Assembly: GCF_900088825.1 (NCBI RefSeq)
Contig: NZ_LT592171.1
Location: 916,425-980,424 of the forward strand
Length of the DNA stretch: 64,000 bases
From: Thiomonas delicata
GTDB taxonomy: Bacteria; Pseudomonadota; Gammaproteobacteria; Burkholderiales; Burkholderiaceae_C
Direction of reading: 5' to 3'
The position numbers and the translations under genes were made by a program. Positions 1-8,458 of this stretch are shown piece after piece (positions within the stretch are counted from its first letter, which is position 1; each line of letters opens with the position of its first letter). Below the pieces are notes generated by a model that had not been told where the DNA came from, searched no databases, and worked only from the letters and a program-made list of their open reading frames with translations.

Positions 1-1
1 G

Positions 2-490
2 ACCCGGGCCATCGTCGCTCCCTATGTGCTGGACGCAAGGCGCTGCATCTCCTACCTGACCATCGAGCTCGCCGGCCCGATACCCGAGCCGCTGCGTCCG
101 CTGATGGGCAACCGCGTGTACGGCTGCGACGACTGCCAGCTGGCCTGCCCGTGGAACAAATACGCCCAGCTTGCGCCGCTGCCGGATTTCGCCGCCAGGC
201 ACGGACTGGACCAGGCCACGCTGCTGGACCTTTGGTCGTGGACCGAGGAGCAATTCCTCGCCCGCACCGAGGGCAGCGCCATCCGGCGCATCGGCTTCGC
301 GCGCCTGCGCCGCAATCTCGCCGTGGCGCTGGGCAACGCCCGGCGCGGCCTGCCGGCGTCGGATGCCGCCCAGGCGGGCATCGAGACCGCGCTACGGGCT
401 GCGCTGCCCACGGCTTCGCCCCTGGTGGCCGAGCACATCGCCTGGGCCTTGGCGCAAAGTCCGGGCGCCGGCGCGGGGCAGGCGGCCTGA
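2..490 (+). CDS. queG: Epoxyqueuosine reductase QueG, C-terminal part (5' end outside window)
   Basis: The reading frame is open from base 2, so the gene begins before the window. QueG reduces epoxyqueuosine to queuosine, the last step of making this modified base in the tRNA anticodon, using cobalamin and two [4Fe-4S] clusters. Visible are the family segment APYVLDARRCISYLTIE and the second cluster motif CDDCQLACPWN (C-x2-C-x3-CP). The C-terminal tail after the cluster is helical and alanine-rich, as in the family. Only about 162 residues are present and the cobalamin-binding part is missing from view. Family assignment is confident. Confidence 0.93.
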   Translation, partial: TRAIVAPYVLDARRCISYLTIELAGPIPEPLRPLMGNRVYGCDDCQLACPWNKYAQLAPLPDFAARHGLDQATLLDLWSWTEEQFLARTEGSAIRRIGFARLRRNLAVALGNARRGLPASDAAQAGIETALRAALPTASPLVAEHIAWALAQSPGAGAGQAA

Positions 491-860
491 TCCATGTCGC
501 CGGAGGCGCTCGCGGGCGGATCGAGCAGGGTCATCGCCTTGGTAGGATCCCGGCGGACTGGACGAACCTCTTGCCCGCATTGAACCGCCACCCGGAAGAT
601 CTCGAAATGTCCGAGCGGATGTGGGGTGACTTCGTGCGCACTGATCTTGAGCCGCCAGCATCGGCGTCGGGTCGACAGCCTGTCAGGCGCGGGGACTCGG
701 CTTGCGTTTCGCCATGGTCGGGGATGTGATGACCGACGTGAACCCGTGTCCTCGTGTCGAGAGCGTCGAAGCAATCTTTCCTCGGCTCGGAGCGGTCGGC
801 CGGACGGAAGAGGTCATCGTGCTCCCCGATTTGACGCACAGCTGAACCGCGCGCAACGAC
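491..860. other. Intergenic region without a convincing gene
   Basis: These 370 bases separate queG from the MFS exporter. Short open frames exist on both strands (for example 531-839 on the minus strand), but none resembles a known family or has a good ribosome binding site. The stretch is arginine- and serine-rich in every frame, as expected for non-coding GC-rich DNA. It may be a decayed gene, and probably carries the promoter of the gene at 861. Confidence 0.4.
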
Positions 861-2315
861 ATGCCCGACGATCCGCGACAGGCCTGGCCGGCATCGGCAA
901 CCATTGCAACCGCGGGAGAGCCGCCGCCCGTCGAACCGCCCCGTCGCCTGAGGATGCTGATTCCGCTGATCGTGGCGATCGCATTCCTGATGGAGCAGCT
1001 CGACGTCACCATCGTGACCACCGCCATTCCGGACATGGCGCGCGCTTTACACACCACCGCCGTGCACATGAGCCTTGCGGTGAGCGCCTACATTTTCACC
1101 CTCGCGGTGTTCATTCCGATCAGCGGTTGGTGTGCCGACCGCTTCGGCACGCGCCGGGTGTTCACGGCGGCTCTCGCCGTGTTCACCTTGGGGTCCGCCT
1201 TGTGCGGCATGGCCGACAGCTTTGCGATGCTCGTGGCGACTCGCGTGTTGCAAGGCCTGGGCGGGGCCATGATGACCCCAGTCGGCCGCCTCATCCTGCT
1301 GCGCAGCTTTCCGCGCAATCAGCTCGTCAAAGCGATGACGTATACGACCTTGCCAGCCATCATCGGGCCGGTCATCGGTCCTCTGCTCGGCGGTTATCTC
1401 ACCACCTATCTCTCCTGGCGTTGGATTTTTTACATCAACCTACCCTTCGGTCTGATCGGGATGGCGTTGGCCTATCGCTATGTCACGCCCCTGCCGGCCG
1501 AGGAGGTGTCGCCTTTCGATCTGACGGGTTTCGCTCTGTTCGGCGTGGGCGTCGGCCTGCTGCAGTTCACGATGGAAGGCATCGGGCATTTCTCCTGGGG
1601 CGCATTGGCGGCTCTTGTCGTGATCGCCATGGGGCTAGTCCTGGGTTTTGCATGGCGAAGCCGCGCGCAAGCGCACCCCGCCGTCGACCTGGGGCTGCTG
1701 CGTGAGCGGGCGTTTGGCATTGCGACGATAGCCGGCGGGTTGTGCCGGGTTGCGATGAACGCGCCCGTCTATCTCCTGCCGCTTCTGCTGCAACTGGGCC
1801 TGGGCATGAGTTCCGTGGAGTCCGGCTCGCTCACCTTTCTATCCGCGTTCGGCGCGCCGCTGATCCGGCTCGCCATCGGCCCCGCGTTGCGCCATCTTGG
1901 ATTCAAGAGCCTGTTGATCGGCAGCGCGCTGGCCTGTTCCGGCATGCTCGCTAGCTTCGCCTTGATTGGACCAGTGACGTCACACGCCTGGATTGCGGCC
2001 CTCATCGTCCTGTTCGGGCTGGTGCGTTCCACACAGTTCATGACCTCGAACACACTCGCCTACGCCGACGTTGAGTCCCGGCGCTTCAGTCGGGCCACCA
2101 GCCTGGGAGGCCTACTGCAGCAATTGACCGTGAGCTTCGGTGTTTCGCTTGGCGCTGCACTGCTTGGACTGCTCGCACCGAACCGGTCAGGTCCCGCTTT
2201 GTCCTCGTTCCATGGCGTGTTCTTGATTCTCGCCGGCCTGCCGCTGCTCGCGCTGCCGGGTTTCGCGCGCTTGCACCGCGCCGATGGCGCCGCCGTCAGT
2301 GGTCACAAGCCTTGA
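861..2315 (+). CDS. MFS drug exporter, DHA2 (EmrB/QacA) type
   Basis: This 484-residue, very hydrophobic protein has the length and about 14 membrane segments of the DHA2 drug:H+ antiporters. The motif LDVTIVTTAIPDMARAL in helix 1 corresponds to the D1 motif of this family, and CADRFGTRRVF is the MFS motif A loop between helices 2 and 3. ATG 861 is used; no clear Shine-Dalgarno precedes it, and the hydrophobic part begins about 32 residues in, so a later start is possible. The substrate cannot be told from sequence. No adjacent membrane-fusion partner is seen. Confidence 0.88.
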   Translation: MPDDPRQAWPASATIATAGEPPPVEPPRRLRMLIPLIVAIAFLMEQLDVTIVTTAIPDMARALHTTAVHMSLAVSAYIFTLAVFIPISGWCADRFGTRRVFTAALAVFTLGSALCGMADSFAMLVATRVLQGLGGAMMTPVGRLILLRSFPRNQLVKAMTYTTLPAIIGPVIGPLLGGYLTTYLSWRWIFYINLPFGLIGMALAYRYVTPLPAEEVSPFDLTGFALFGVGVGLLQFTMEGIGHFSWGALAALVVIAMGLVLGFAWRSRAQAHPAVDLGLLRERAFGIATIAGGLCRVAMNAPVYLLPLLLQLGLGMSSVESGSLTFLSAFGAPLIRLAIGPALRHLGFKSLLIGSALACSGMLASFALIGPVTSHAWIAALIVLFGLVRSTQFMTSNTLAYADVESRRFSRATSLGGLLQQLTVSFGVSLGAALLGLLAPNRSGPALSSFHGVFLILAGLPLLALPGFARLHRADGAAVSGHKP

Positions 2316-2340
2316 GGTGGTGGATGAGGGCCTGTTCAGG

Positions 2341-3243
2341 CTATGTCTGCACCAGGCCCAGGAAGAGGGGGAGCGAGACCGCCCCGAGCAGCGTGGACAG
2401 GCTGACCAACCCCGCGACATAAGGCCCGTCGCCGCTCATGCGCACCGCCAGCACATAGGCGCTCGACGCCGTCGGCATGGCCGCGAACATCACCACCACC
2501 ATGGTCTGCAGCGGCGTGAGGTGCAGCGCCACGGCAAGACCCCAGGCAATGAGCGGAATGAGCAGGTGCCGCACCGTCATGAGCCAGGCCGACAGGCGCC
2601 ACTCGCGATGGAGCCCGCGCAGCTGCAGGCCGGCCCCCACGGTCATCAGGCCCATCGCGATCGACGCGTTGCCGATGCGGTCGAGCACCGGCAACAGCAA
2701 CTCCGGCGGCCGCAGGCCCAGGCTGTGGGCAAGAAGCCCCGCCGCCGTGGCGAGGATCAGAGGGTTGCGCAGCAGTTCGCGTAGCAGCCCCCGCTGCGCA
2801 TGCCTGGCCAGCGCCCACACGGCAGCGGCGTTGCACAGCGGCACCCCGAACGCGATCAGCACCGCCACCAGCGAGACCGCCTGTGCGCCGCCCAGACGGT
2901 CGGCGACCGCCAGGGCAATGTAGGAGTTGAAGCGAAAGGCGCACTGCACGCCGCTCGCGGCGCAGCGCCGGTCGGCCTTGAGCCAGAACGCGGCGTAGGC
3001 CAGGGCGATGCCGCAGACCAGGGCGCCGATGCCGGCCAGCAGTACCGCAACCGCGCCGCCCAGGGTGTAGTGGCCGCGACTGCTGGTGGAAAACAGCAGC
3101 ACGGGGAACAGCACGTAGTACACCAGCCGTTCCACCGCGCTCCACACGTCGCGCTTGAGCGAGGTCCACTGCGACAGGGCGAGGCCCAGGGCGATGAGGG
3201 CGAAATCGGGAAACAGCAGCAGGGCGTTGTGCCACACGGGCAT
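2341..3243 (-). CDS. AEC (auxin efflux carrier) family transporter
   Basis: This 300-residue membrane protein has about ten hydrophobic segments arranged as two halves, typical of AEC-family permeases such as bacterial malonate or organic-acid carriers. The segment GNASIAMGLMTVGAGLQL in the second half matches the conserved AEC crossover region. The neighbours (an MFS exporter facing it and ogt diverging from it) give no substrate hint. The start ATG at 3243 is the first in frame before the first membrane helix. Family is confident, substrate unknown. Confidence 0.85.
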   Translation of the reverse strand: MPVWHNALLLFPDFALIALGLALSQWTSLKRDVWSAVERLVYYVLFPVLLFSTSSRGHYTLGGAVAVLLAGIGALVCGIALAYAAFWLKADRRCAASGVQCAFRFNSYIALAVADRLGGAQAVSLVAVLIAFGVPLCNAAAVWALARHAQRGLLRELLRNPLILATAAGLLAHSLGLRPPELLLPVLDRIGNASIAMGLMTVGAGLQLRGLHREWRLSAWLMTVRHLLIPLIAWGLAVALHLTPLQTMVVVMFAAMPTASSAYVLAVRMSGDGPYVAGLVSLSTLLGAVSLPLFLGLVQT

Positions 3244-3318
3244 GGCTTCCGGGTGGAACGCGGCGTCAGTGCGGCCAGCGTATCAGGCTGACGCGCCGGG
3301 GCGCGGGGCGGCTGCGGG

Positions 3319-3332
3319 GAACAGGCCCTAGC
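3319..3332. repeat. 14-bp intergenic repeat, inverted copy
   Basis: GAACAGGCCCTAGC lies between the divergent AEC transporter and ogt genes. It is the exact reverse complement of GCTAGGGCCTGTTC at 8445-8458, and its core GGGCCTGTTC recurs at 2328-2337. All three copies touch gene ends or intergenic DNA. Function unknown. Confidence 0.4.
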
Positions 3333-3342
3333 ATATTCATCC

Positions 3343-3876
3343 ATGTCCTCCGCGTTGCCGCCACTGCCCATGACCGACGACTCCGTCTTCACGCCGATTC
3401 CGACGCGCTGGGACGCCGTGCTGGATCTGCCATTCGGCCGCCTCGGTCTGCGTTGCACGACCGAGCGGGTGCTGGCCCTCGAATACCTGCCGGCATCCAC
3501 GCCCGCGCAAGCGCCCGCAAGCGCGCTGGGCCGTGAAGTCCAGGCCCAGCTGCAGGCCTATTGCCACGACCCCGATCACCGCTTCGACCTGCCTCTGGAC
3601 GATGTCGGAACCATCTTTCAGCGGCGCGTATGGGCCCTGCTACGCGCAATCCCGCGTGGTCGCACGCTGCGCTACGGCGAAGCGGCCGCGCAACTGGGTA
3701 GCGCCGCGCGTGCCGTGGGCCAGGCCTGCGCGGCCAACCCCTTCGCGCCCGTGGTGCCCTGCCACCGCATCGTCGCCCGCGCCGGGCTCGGCGGCTTCGC
3801 CCATTCCACCGACGCCCAGGGCGAACTGCTGCGCATCAAGCGCTGGCTGCTGCAACACGAGGGGGCGATGGCGTGA
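3343..3876 (+). CDS. ogt: Methylated-DNA--protein-cysteine methyltransferase
   Basis: This 177-residue protein transfers the alkyl group from O6-alkylguanine in DNA to its own cysteine in a single-use repair reaction. The active-site motif PCHRIV is present (VVPCHRIVARAGLGGF), preceded by the DNA-binding helix with the arginine finger (RTLRYGEAAAQLG) and the conserved AxGxACAANPFAP stretch. Length fits Ogt/MGMT. A second in-frame ATG at 3370 could be the true start; ATG 3343 has no strong ribosome binding site. It is followed at close range by xerD on the same strand. Confidence 0.92.
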   Translation: MSSALPPLPMTDDSVFTPIPTRWDAVLDLPFGRLGLRCTTERVLALEYLPASTPAQAPASALGREVQAQLQAYCHDPDHRFDLPLDDVGTIFQRRVWALLRAIPRGRTLRYGEAAAQLGSAARAVGQACAANPFAPVVPCHRIVARAGLGGFAHSTDAQGELLRIKRWLLQHEGAMA

Positions 3877-3922
3877 CGCGCGGACCCATGCGCGGCCATG
3901 CGCTTGTGTGGACGCGTGCGCG

Positions 3923-4957
3923 ATGAGCGCCACGACACGCGATGAAGCGCCGATGGCGCGGGCCGAAAGCGCGTCGGCAGCAAGGCCCGGCCGCCGGCGT
4001 GGCCGCGCCGTGGCGCACCCCGAATGGCCCGCGCCGCCGGCCGCATGTTCCGAGGCGATCGACCGGTTCTGCGACGCGCTGTGGCTGGAACACGGCCTGT
4101 CCGCCAACACCCTGGCGGCCTACCGCAGCGATCTCGGCCTGTTCGCGCGCTGGCTGGCGCATGCCGGAAGGCCGGGCCTGCTGCAGGCCACGGAGGCCGA
4201 CGTCATGGCCTATCTCGCCGCCCGTTTCGCGGGCAGCAAGGCCACTGCGTCCAACCGCCGGCTCGCCGCGCTGCGGCGCTATTTCCGCTGGGCGCTGCGT
4301 GAGCACAGGCGCAGCGACGACCCCACGCTCAAGCTCGAGCGCGCGCGCCAGCAGGCGCGCCGGCCCAAGACCCTGAGCGAGGCCCAGGTCGAGGCCCTGC
4401 TGCTGGCGCCCGACCTGGAAACCCCGCTCGGGCTGCGGGACCGCGCCATGCTCGAACTCATCTACGCCAGCGGCCTGCGCGTGAGCGAACTGGTGGCGCT
4501 CAAGGCCGTGCATCTCAGCCTTGCGGATGCGGTGGTGCGCGTCGTCGGCGGCAAGGGCGGCAAGGACAGGCTGGTGCCGTTCGGCGAGCAGGCGGCCTTC
4601 TGGTTGCGGCGCTATGCGGAGGAGGCCAGGCCGTTGATTCTGGGCGGCGGCGACAGCGATTTCCTGTTCGTCACCCAGCGCAGCGGCCAGGCGAACAAGC
4701 GCGTGGCGGCCGGCATGACGCGGCAGATGTTCTGGACCCTGCTCAAGCGCCACGCCTTGCACGCGGGCATCGACGCGCCGCTGTCGCCGCACACCCTGCG
4801 CCACGCCTTCGCCACCCATCTGCTCAACCATGGCGCCGACCTGCGCGTGGTCCAGCTCCTGCTTGGACACGCCGACATCTCCACCACGCAGATCTACACC
4901 CATGTCGCGCGCGAGCGCCTCAAGCAACTGCATGCCCACCATCACCCGCGGGGTTGA
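3923..4957 (+). CDS. xerD: Tyrosine recombinase XerD
   Basis: Site-specific recombinase that, with XerC, resolves chromosome dimers at dif during division. The N-terminal SAM-like core-binding domain (EAIDRFCDALWLEHGLSANT) is followed by the catalytic domain. The catalytic set is visible: Arg in ASGLRVSEL, Lys in GGKGGKDRLVP, the HTLRHAF box, His in LLGHADIST and the nucleophile Tyr in QIYTHV. From ATG 3923 it has 344 residues, about 45 more than usual at the N-terminus, so ATG 3953 or later is possible. Resemblance to XerD is stronger than to XerC, and no integrase context is seen. Confidence 0.9.
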   Translation: MSATTRDEAPMARAESASAARPGRRRGRAVAHPEWPAPPAACSEAIDRFCDALWLEHGLSANTLAAYRSDLGLFARWLAHAGRPGLLQATEADVMAYLAARFAGSKATASNRRLAALRRYFRWALREHRRSDDPTLKLERARQQARRPKTLSEAQVEALLLAPDLETPLGLRDRAMLELIYASGLRVSELVALKAVHLSLADAVVRVVGGKGGKDRLVPFGEQAAFWLRRYAEEARPLILGGGDSDFLFVTQRSGQANKRVAAGMTRQMFWTLLKRHALHAGIDAPLSPHTLRHAFATHLLNHGADLRVVQLLLGHADISTTQIYTHVARERLKQLHAHHHPRG

Positions 4958-4963
4958 ACCACC

Positions 4964-5560
4964 ATGGCGCAAAACGACTTCGGGTCGGCCTTCGTCCTGC
5001 TGTTGCTGATTCTGGACCCATTCGGCAATTTGCCGTTCTTCATCGCCATCATGCGGCAGCTGCCGGTGCAGCGCCGCTTGCCGGTGGCGCTGCGCGAGAT
5101 CGGCATCGCCTATGTCGTGCTGCTGGGCTTCATGTGGGGCGGGCAGGGTTTCCTGCGCCTGATGGGCCTGAGCCAACCGGCGCTTGAGGTGGCCGGTGGC
5201 GTGATCCTGCTGCTGGTGGCGATCAAGATGATCTTCTCCACCACGTCCGAAATCTTCGGCGGCGGCGACGGGCGTGAACCCATGATCTTTCCGCTTGCCG
5301 TGCCCTTGCTTGCCGGGCCGTCGGCGCTCGCCACCGTGCTGCTGTTGACCTCGCGCCAGCCGGGCCAGATGTGGACCTGGATGGCCGCGCTGTCGGCCGC
5401 CATCGTCGTCACCGGCGGCCTGCTGCTGATGGCCGAGACCCTGCTCAAGTGGGTGGGCGACTCGGTCATGCGCGCGGCGGAGAAGCTCATGGGTCTGATC
5501 CTTTCCGCCATCGCCGTCAACATGTTGCTGGGCGGTCTGCGCAGCTATTTCATGCACTGA
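4964..5560 (+). CDS. MarC family integral membrane protein
   Basis: This 198-residue protein has six predicted membrane segments. The opening AFVLLLLILDPFGNLPFF contains the DPxGN signature of MarC/UPF0056 proteins, and a second copy-like region (AVPLLAGPSALATVLLL) begins the other half. The biochemical role of MarC proteins is not established, though some members appear to be amino-acid exporters. It starts six bases after the xerD stop and may be co-transcribed with it. Confidence 0.9.
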   Translation: MAQNDFGSAFVLLLLILDPFGNLPFFIAIMRQLPVQRRLPVALREIGIAYVVLLGFMWGGQGFLRLMGLSQPALEVAGGVILLLVAIKMIFSTTSEIFGGGDGREPMIFPLAVPLLAGPSALATVLLLTSRQPGQMWTWMAALSAAIVVTGGLLLMAETLLKWVGDSVMRAAEKLMGLILSAIAVNMLLGGLRSYFMH

Positions 5561-5698
5561 ACGAAGCGTCCCTGGGGGCGCGAGACCGGCGGCACGAAAC
5601 CAGGAAATGGCTACGATTGCAGGCGCCACCGCGGCATCGATGCATGCGGGGTGGCCGAGACTGGCTGCCGAAAACCACAATTCAGAGAGACCCGCATC

Positions 5699-6199
5699 AT
5701 GGAAAGTCTGCCCATTACCCCCAAAGACCGCGAAAACCTGGCCCAATTCCTGGGCAACCTGGTCGACACCAGCATCCTGCTGCGCCGCGAGGTCCACGAT
5801 TTCCTGGACTACTGCGACCTGATGGCCCCCAAGAAGGGCGAGATCATCGCCGACATCGGCCAGGTCGGCGAAGCCCTGTTCTTCGTGCTCGAGGGCCATG
5901 GCTGCCTGATGGCGCAAATGCCCGAAAGCGAAATGGAAATCGGCAAGATCGAGCCCGGCGAAATGCTCGGTGAAATGAGCTTTTTCGACCGCAAGCCCCG
6001 CGAAGTGCGGCTGCGTGCCGGGGCCGATACCCGCCTGCTCCGCATCAGTCGCGCCATGTACCAGCGCCTGCGCCTGGAGCGGCCGCTGCTGGCCGTGCTG
6101 CTGCTGGAGGCGGCCATCATCAGCCTCGATCACCTTTACCGCCGCACCTCCACGGACATGACCCAGCTCAACCGCTACATCCACCGCACCGGACGTTGA
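5699..6199 (+). CDS. Cyclic-nucleotide-binding-domain protein
   Basis: This 166-residue protein is a single cNMP-binding-type beta roll without a helix-turn-helix DNA-binding domain. The core (KGEIIADIGQVGEALFFVLEG then PGEMLGEMSFFD) follows the CAP/CNB fold and includes the GEMSFF phosphate-binding-cassette-like segment. The C-terminal helix ends in a long amphipathic stretch. ATG 5699 is preceded by GAGAGA at good spacing and is preferred over an upstream in-frame codon at 5651. Such proteins may sense a nucleotide or act as a partner regulatory subunit; the ligand is unknown. Confidence 0.8.
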   Translation: MESLPITPKDRENLAQFLGNLVDTSILLRREVHDFLDYCDLMAPKKGEIIADIGQVGEALFFVLEGHGCLMAQMPESEMEIGKIEPGEMLGEMSFFDRKPREVRLRAGADTRLLRISRAMYQRLRLERPLLAVLLLEAAIISLDHLYRRTSTDMTQLNRYIHRTGR

Positions 6200-6250
6200 C
6201 GGTCTCGGCGGCCGGAGCGCGAGCCGCCGATCGACGGGCCGGGCGCTTCG

Positions 6251-7138
6251 TCAAGTTGCGGCGCGCTGCCGCAGCCAGAGCTGAAGCCGCGCGGCGAACT
6301 GGTTCAGCGCCAGTCCCCCGAGCACCAGCAAGCCCGCCATGATCTTCCATGGTTCCAACGCTTCGTGCAGCACCAGCGCGGCCGATACCATGCCCGCCAC
6401 CGGCACCAGCAGGCTGAACGGCGCGACCTGCGCAGCCGGGTAGCGCCGCATCAGCATGGACCACACCCCGAAGCCCAGCAGGGTGTTCGGGTAGGACTGG
6501 AACAGCACCGTCAGCCAGGATTTCAGGTTCATGGCCTGCACCGCCGCGAGCATGGCGTGCGGGCCCTCGACCACGGCGGAGACCAGCAGCAACGGCGGCA
6601 CCGCGACCAGGCTGCCCCAGGCCACCAAGGCCAGCGGCTCCACCGCGCCGATGCGCTTGGTCAGGATGTTGGCCGTGGCCCAGGACATTGCGGCGCCGAT
6701 CACCAACAGCAGGCCGACGAGCGTGCCAGGCGTGTCCAGATGCCAGGCCACGATGCCCATGCCCGCCAGCGCGATGCCCGCGCCGAGCAGCTGCATCGGA
6801 CGCGCATGCTCGCCCATCAGCCACCACGCCAGCCCGATGGTGAAGAAGGCCTGCAACTGAATGACCAGCGACGACAGTCCCGCCGGCATCCCCAGTTTCA
6901 TGCCGACGAACAGCAACGCGAACTGCACCGCGAACTGTGCCAGGCCCCAGCCCACCAGCAGGCGCCAGTCCGTGGCGGGTCTGGAGACGAAGAACACCAA
7001 GGGAACCGCGGCAAAGAAAAAACGCAGGCTGGTGAACAGCAGCGGCGGCAGGCCCTGCAGCCCGATTTCGATGACCACGAAGTTGAAACCCCAGATCGTG
7101 ACCACGAGCAGGGCGAGGAGGGCGTGGCGAGGGCGCAT
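6251..7138 (-). CDS. EamA/DMT family transporter
   Basis: This 295-residue protein has ten membrane segments in two EamA repeats, typical of drug/metabolite transporters such as amino-acid exporter EamA. The first repeat begins ALLALLVVTIWGFNFVVIE, the usual WGxNF opening, and the second begins around GLLLVIGAAMSWATANILTK. It lies convergent with the cNMP-binding gene. The substrate is not deducible; many relatives export cysteine or other amino acids. Confidence 0.9.
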   Translation of the reverse strand: MRPRHALLALLVVTIWGFNFVVIEIGLQGLPPLLFTSLRFFFAAVPLVFFVSRPATDWRLLVGWGLAQFAVQFALLFVGMKLGMPAGLSSLVIQLQAFFTIGLAWWLMGEHARPMQLLGAGIALAGMGIVAWHLDTPGTLVGLLLVIGAAMSWATANILTKRIGAVEPLALVAWGSLVAVPPLLLVSAVVEGPHAMLAAVQAMNLKSWLTVLFQSYPNTLLGFGVWSMLMRRYPAAQVAPFSLLVPVAGMVSAALVLHEALEPWKIMAGLLVLGGLALNQFAARLQLWLRQRAAT

Positions 7139-7274
7139 GAGGACTTCAATGAAGGGCAGGCGGCTGATCCTACCCGGATGCGGAATGATTCGCTGGTCGC
7201 CGCAGCCGCCGCTTTTCGGCGATGGAGGGAGACGTCCTGCGCCCCCGCAGCCGGGCGGCGCAGTTCAGTGCGAT

Positions 7275-7877
7275 TCAGCCGAACATCTTTTTCGCGATCT
7301 CGGCCACGTGTTGACCCTGGTACTTGGCGATGGCCAGTTCGTTGGCGCTGGGCATGCGGCTACCGTCACCCTTGCTCAGCGTGGAGGCGCCGTAGGGCGA
7401 GCCGCCGCTGATGTCGTCCATGTTCGTGAGCCCGGCGCAGGCGTAGGGCACGCCGACGACGATCATGCCGTGGTGGAACAGCGTGGTATGGAAGGAGGTG
7501 ATGGTCGTTTCCTGGCCGCCGTGCTGGGTCGCGGTGCTGGCGAACACGCTGCCGATCTTGCCCACCAGCTTGCCTTGCTGCCACAGGGCACCGGTCTGGT
7601 CGAGGAAGTTGCGCATCTGTCCGCACATATTGCCGAAGCGGGTGGGCGTGCCGAAGATGATGGCGTCGTAATCGCCCAGTTCCTCGGGCTTGGCCACGGG
7701 GGCGGCCTGATCGGTCTTGGCGTGGATTGCGGCCACGGTTTCCGGCGGCATGGTTTCGGGCACGCGCTTGAGGGTCACGTCCACGCCGGCGACGGCGCGC
7801 ACGCCTTCGGCGACTTCCTGCGCCATGCGCTCGACATGCCCCCAGGTGCTGTAGTAGAGAACGAGAACTTTGGCCAT
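7275..7877 (-). CDS. wrbA: NAD(P)H:quinone oxidoreductase WrbA
   Basis: This 200-residue flavodoxin-fold enzyme carries out two-electron reduction of quinones with FMN, avoiding semiquinone radicals. The FMN phosphate loop ([12 protein letters not shown]) and the WrbA signatures [19 protein letters not shown] and [13 protein letters not shown] are present, and length matches E. coli WrbA (198). The start ATG at 7877 has a clear AAGGAG site. It diverges from an HxlR-family regulator with a near-perfect inverted repeat between them, suggesting direct control. Confidence 0.95.
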   Translation of the reverse strand: MAKVLVLYYSTWGHVERMAQEVAEGVRAVAGVDVTLKRVPETMPPETVAAIHAKTDQAAPVAKPEELGDYDAIIFGTPTRFGNMCGQMRNFLDQTGALWQQGKLVGKIGSVFASTATQHGGQETTITSFHTTLFHHGMIVVGVPYACAGLTNMDDISGGSPYGASTLSKGDGSRMPSANELAIAKYQGQHVAEIAKKMFG

Positions 7878-7940
7878 GAGAACTCCTTGCGGTAGGGTGG
7901 ATGAAGTTCGTATGATGCGACCGATGGTTGTGAATGAAAA

Positions 7941-7962
7941 GTAGGTACCTTTAAGTAACTAC
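7941..7962. promoter_or_regulatory. Probable operator of the HxlR-type regulator
   Basis: In the wrbA/HxlR divergent spacer an imperfect palindrome has arms GTAGGTACC and AGTAACTAC around TTTA. Seven of nine arm positions are complementary, and the GTAC/TAC-rich arms look like operators of HxlR/YodB-type regulators. Its place 64 bases before wrbA and 73 before the regulator suits control of both genes. Confidence 0.55.
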
Positions 7963-8034
7963 TTGGCTCAAGTGGCCCGCGCCGTCCCGGCGCACGGATG
8001 CAAGGTTGGTCTTGCCGCGCAAGGAGAATGGGAG

Positions 8035-8421
8035 ATGCCCCGCAAAACAAGTCCGCAATCCAGCGCGCAATGCCCGATGGATGCGCTGTTGCGTCTGCTG
8101 ATGGGGCCGTGGACCACGTACCTGCTGTGGGTGCTGCGCCAGCAGGGGCCTCAGCGCTTCGGTGTGCTCAAGCGCGCCATTCCCGGCATTTCTTCCCGTG
8201 TGCTGACCGAGCGCCTGCGCCTGCTGGAGGAGGCGGGCGTGATCCATCGCGACCATCTGCCGACCATTCCACCGCAGGTGACCTACAGCCTGACGCGCCG
8301 CGGCCAGGAACTGGGGCCCGTGCTCGACGCGCTGGACGCGCTGGCGCGCCGCTGGCATGCGCAGAACCAGGCGGTGCGGGGGCGGACCGAGCACGAGGCG
8401 GCGCGGCGCCAGGCGGCTTGA
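8035..8421 (+). CDS. HxlR-family transcriptional regulator
   Basis: This 128-residue single-domain winged-helix protein shows the HxlR signature: LLMGPWTTYLLWVLRQQGPQ, then RFGVLKRAIPGISSRVLTERLRLLEEAG. A conserved cysteine lies before helix 1 (Cys13 in SSAQCPMD). In the relatives YodB and HypR the corresponding cysteine senses quinones, diamide or hypochlorite. ATG 8035 is chosen because AAGGAG lies nine bases upstream; an upstream in-frame start at 7963 would overlap the operator. Divergence from wrbA suggests repression of a quinone reductase until electrophile stress. Confidence 0.88.
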   Translation: MPRKTSPQSSAQCPMDALLRLLMGPWTTYLLWVLRQQGPQRFGVLKRAIPGISSRVLTERLRLLEEAGVIHRDHLPTIPPQVTYSLTRRGQELGPVLDALDALARRWHAQNQAVRGRTEHEAARRQAA

Positions 8422-8444
8422 GGTCTCCGGCCGCCTTTGTCGGG

Positions 8445-8458
8445 GCTAGGGCCTGTTC
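8445..8458. repeat. 14-bp intergenic repeat, direct copy
   Basis: GCTAGGGCCTGTTC, identical to the reverse complement of 3319-3332, overlaps the last codon region of the SGNH hydrolase gene. A shorter copy, GGGCCTGTTC, is at 2328-2337 beside the stop of another minus-strand gene. Confidence 0.4.

Noticed and set aside
3923-4957. Phage or island integrase
   Set aside because: Sequence follows XerD closely and no other mobile-element genes are nearby.
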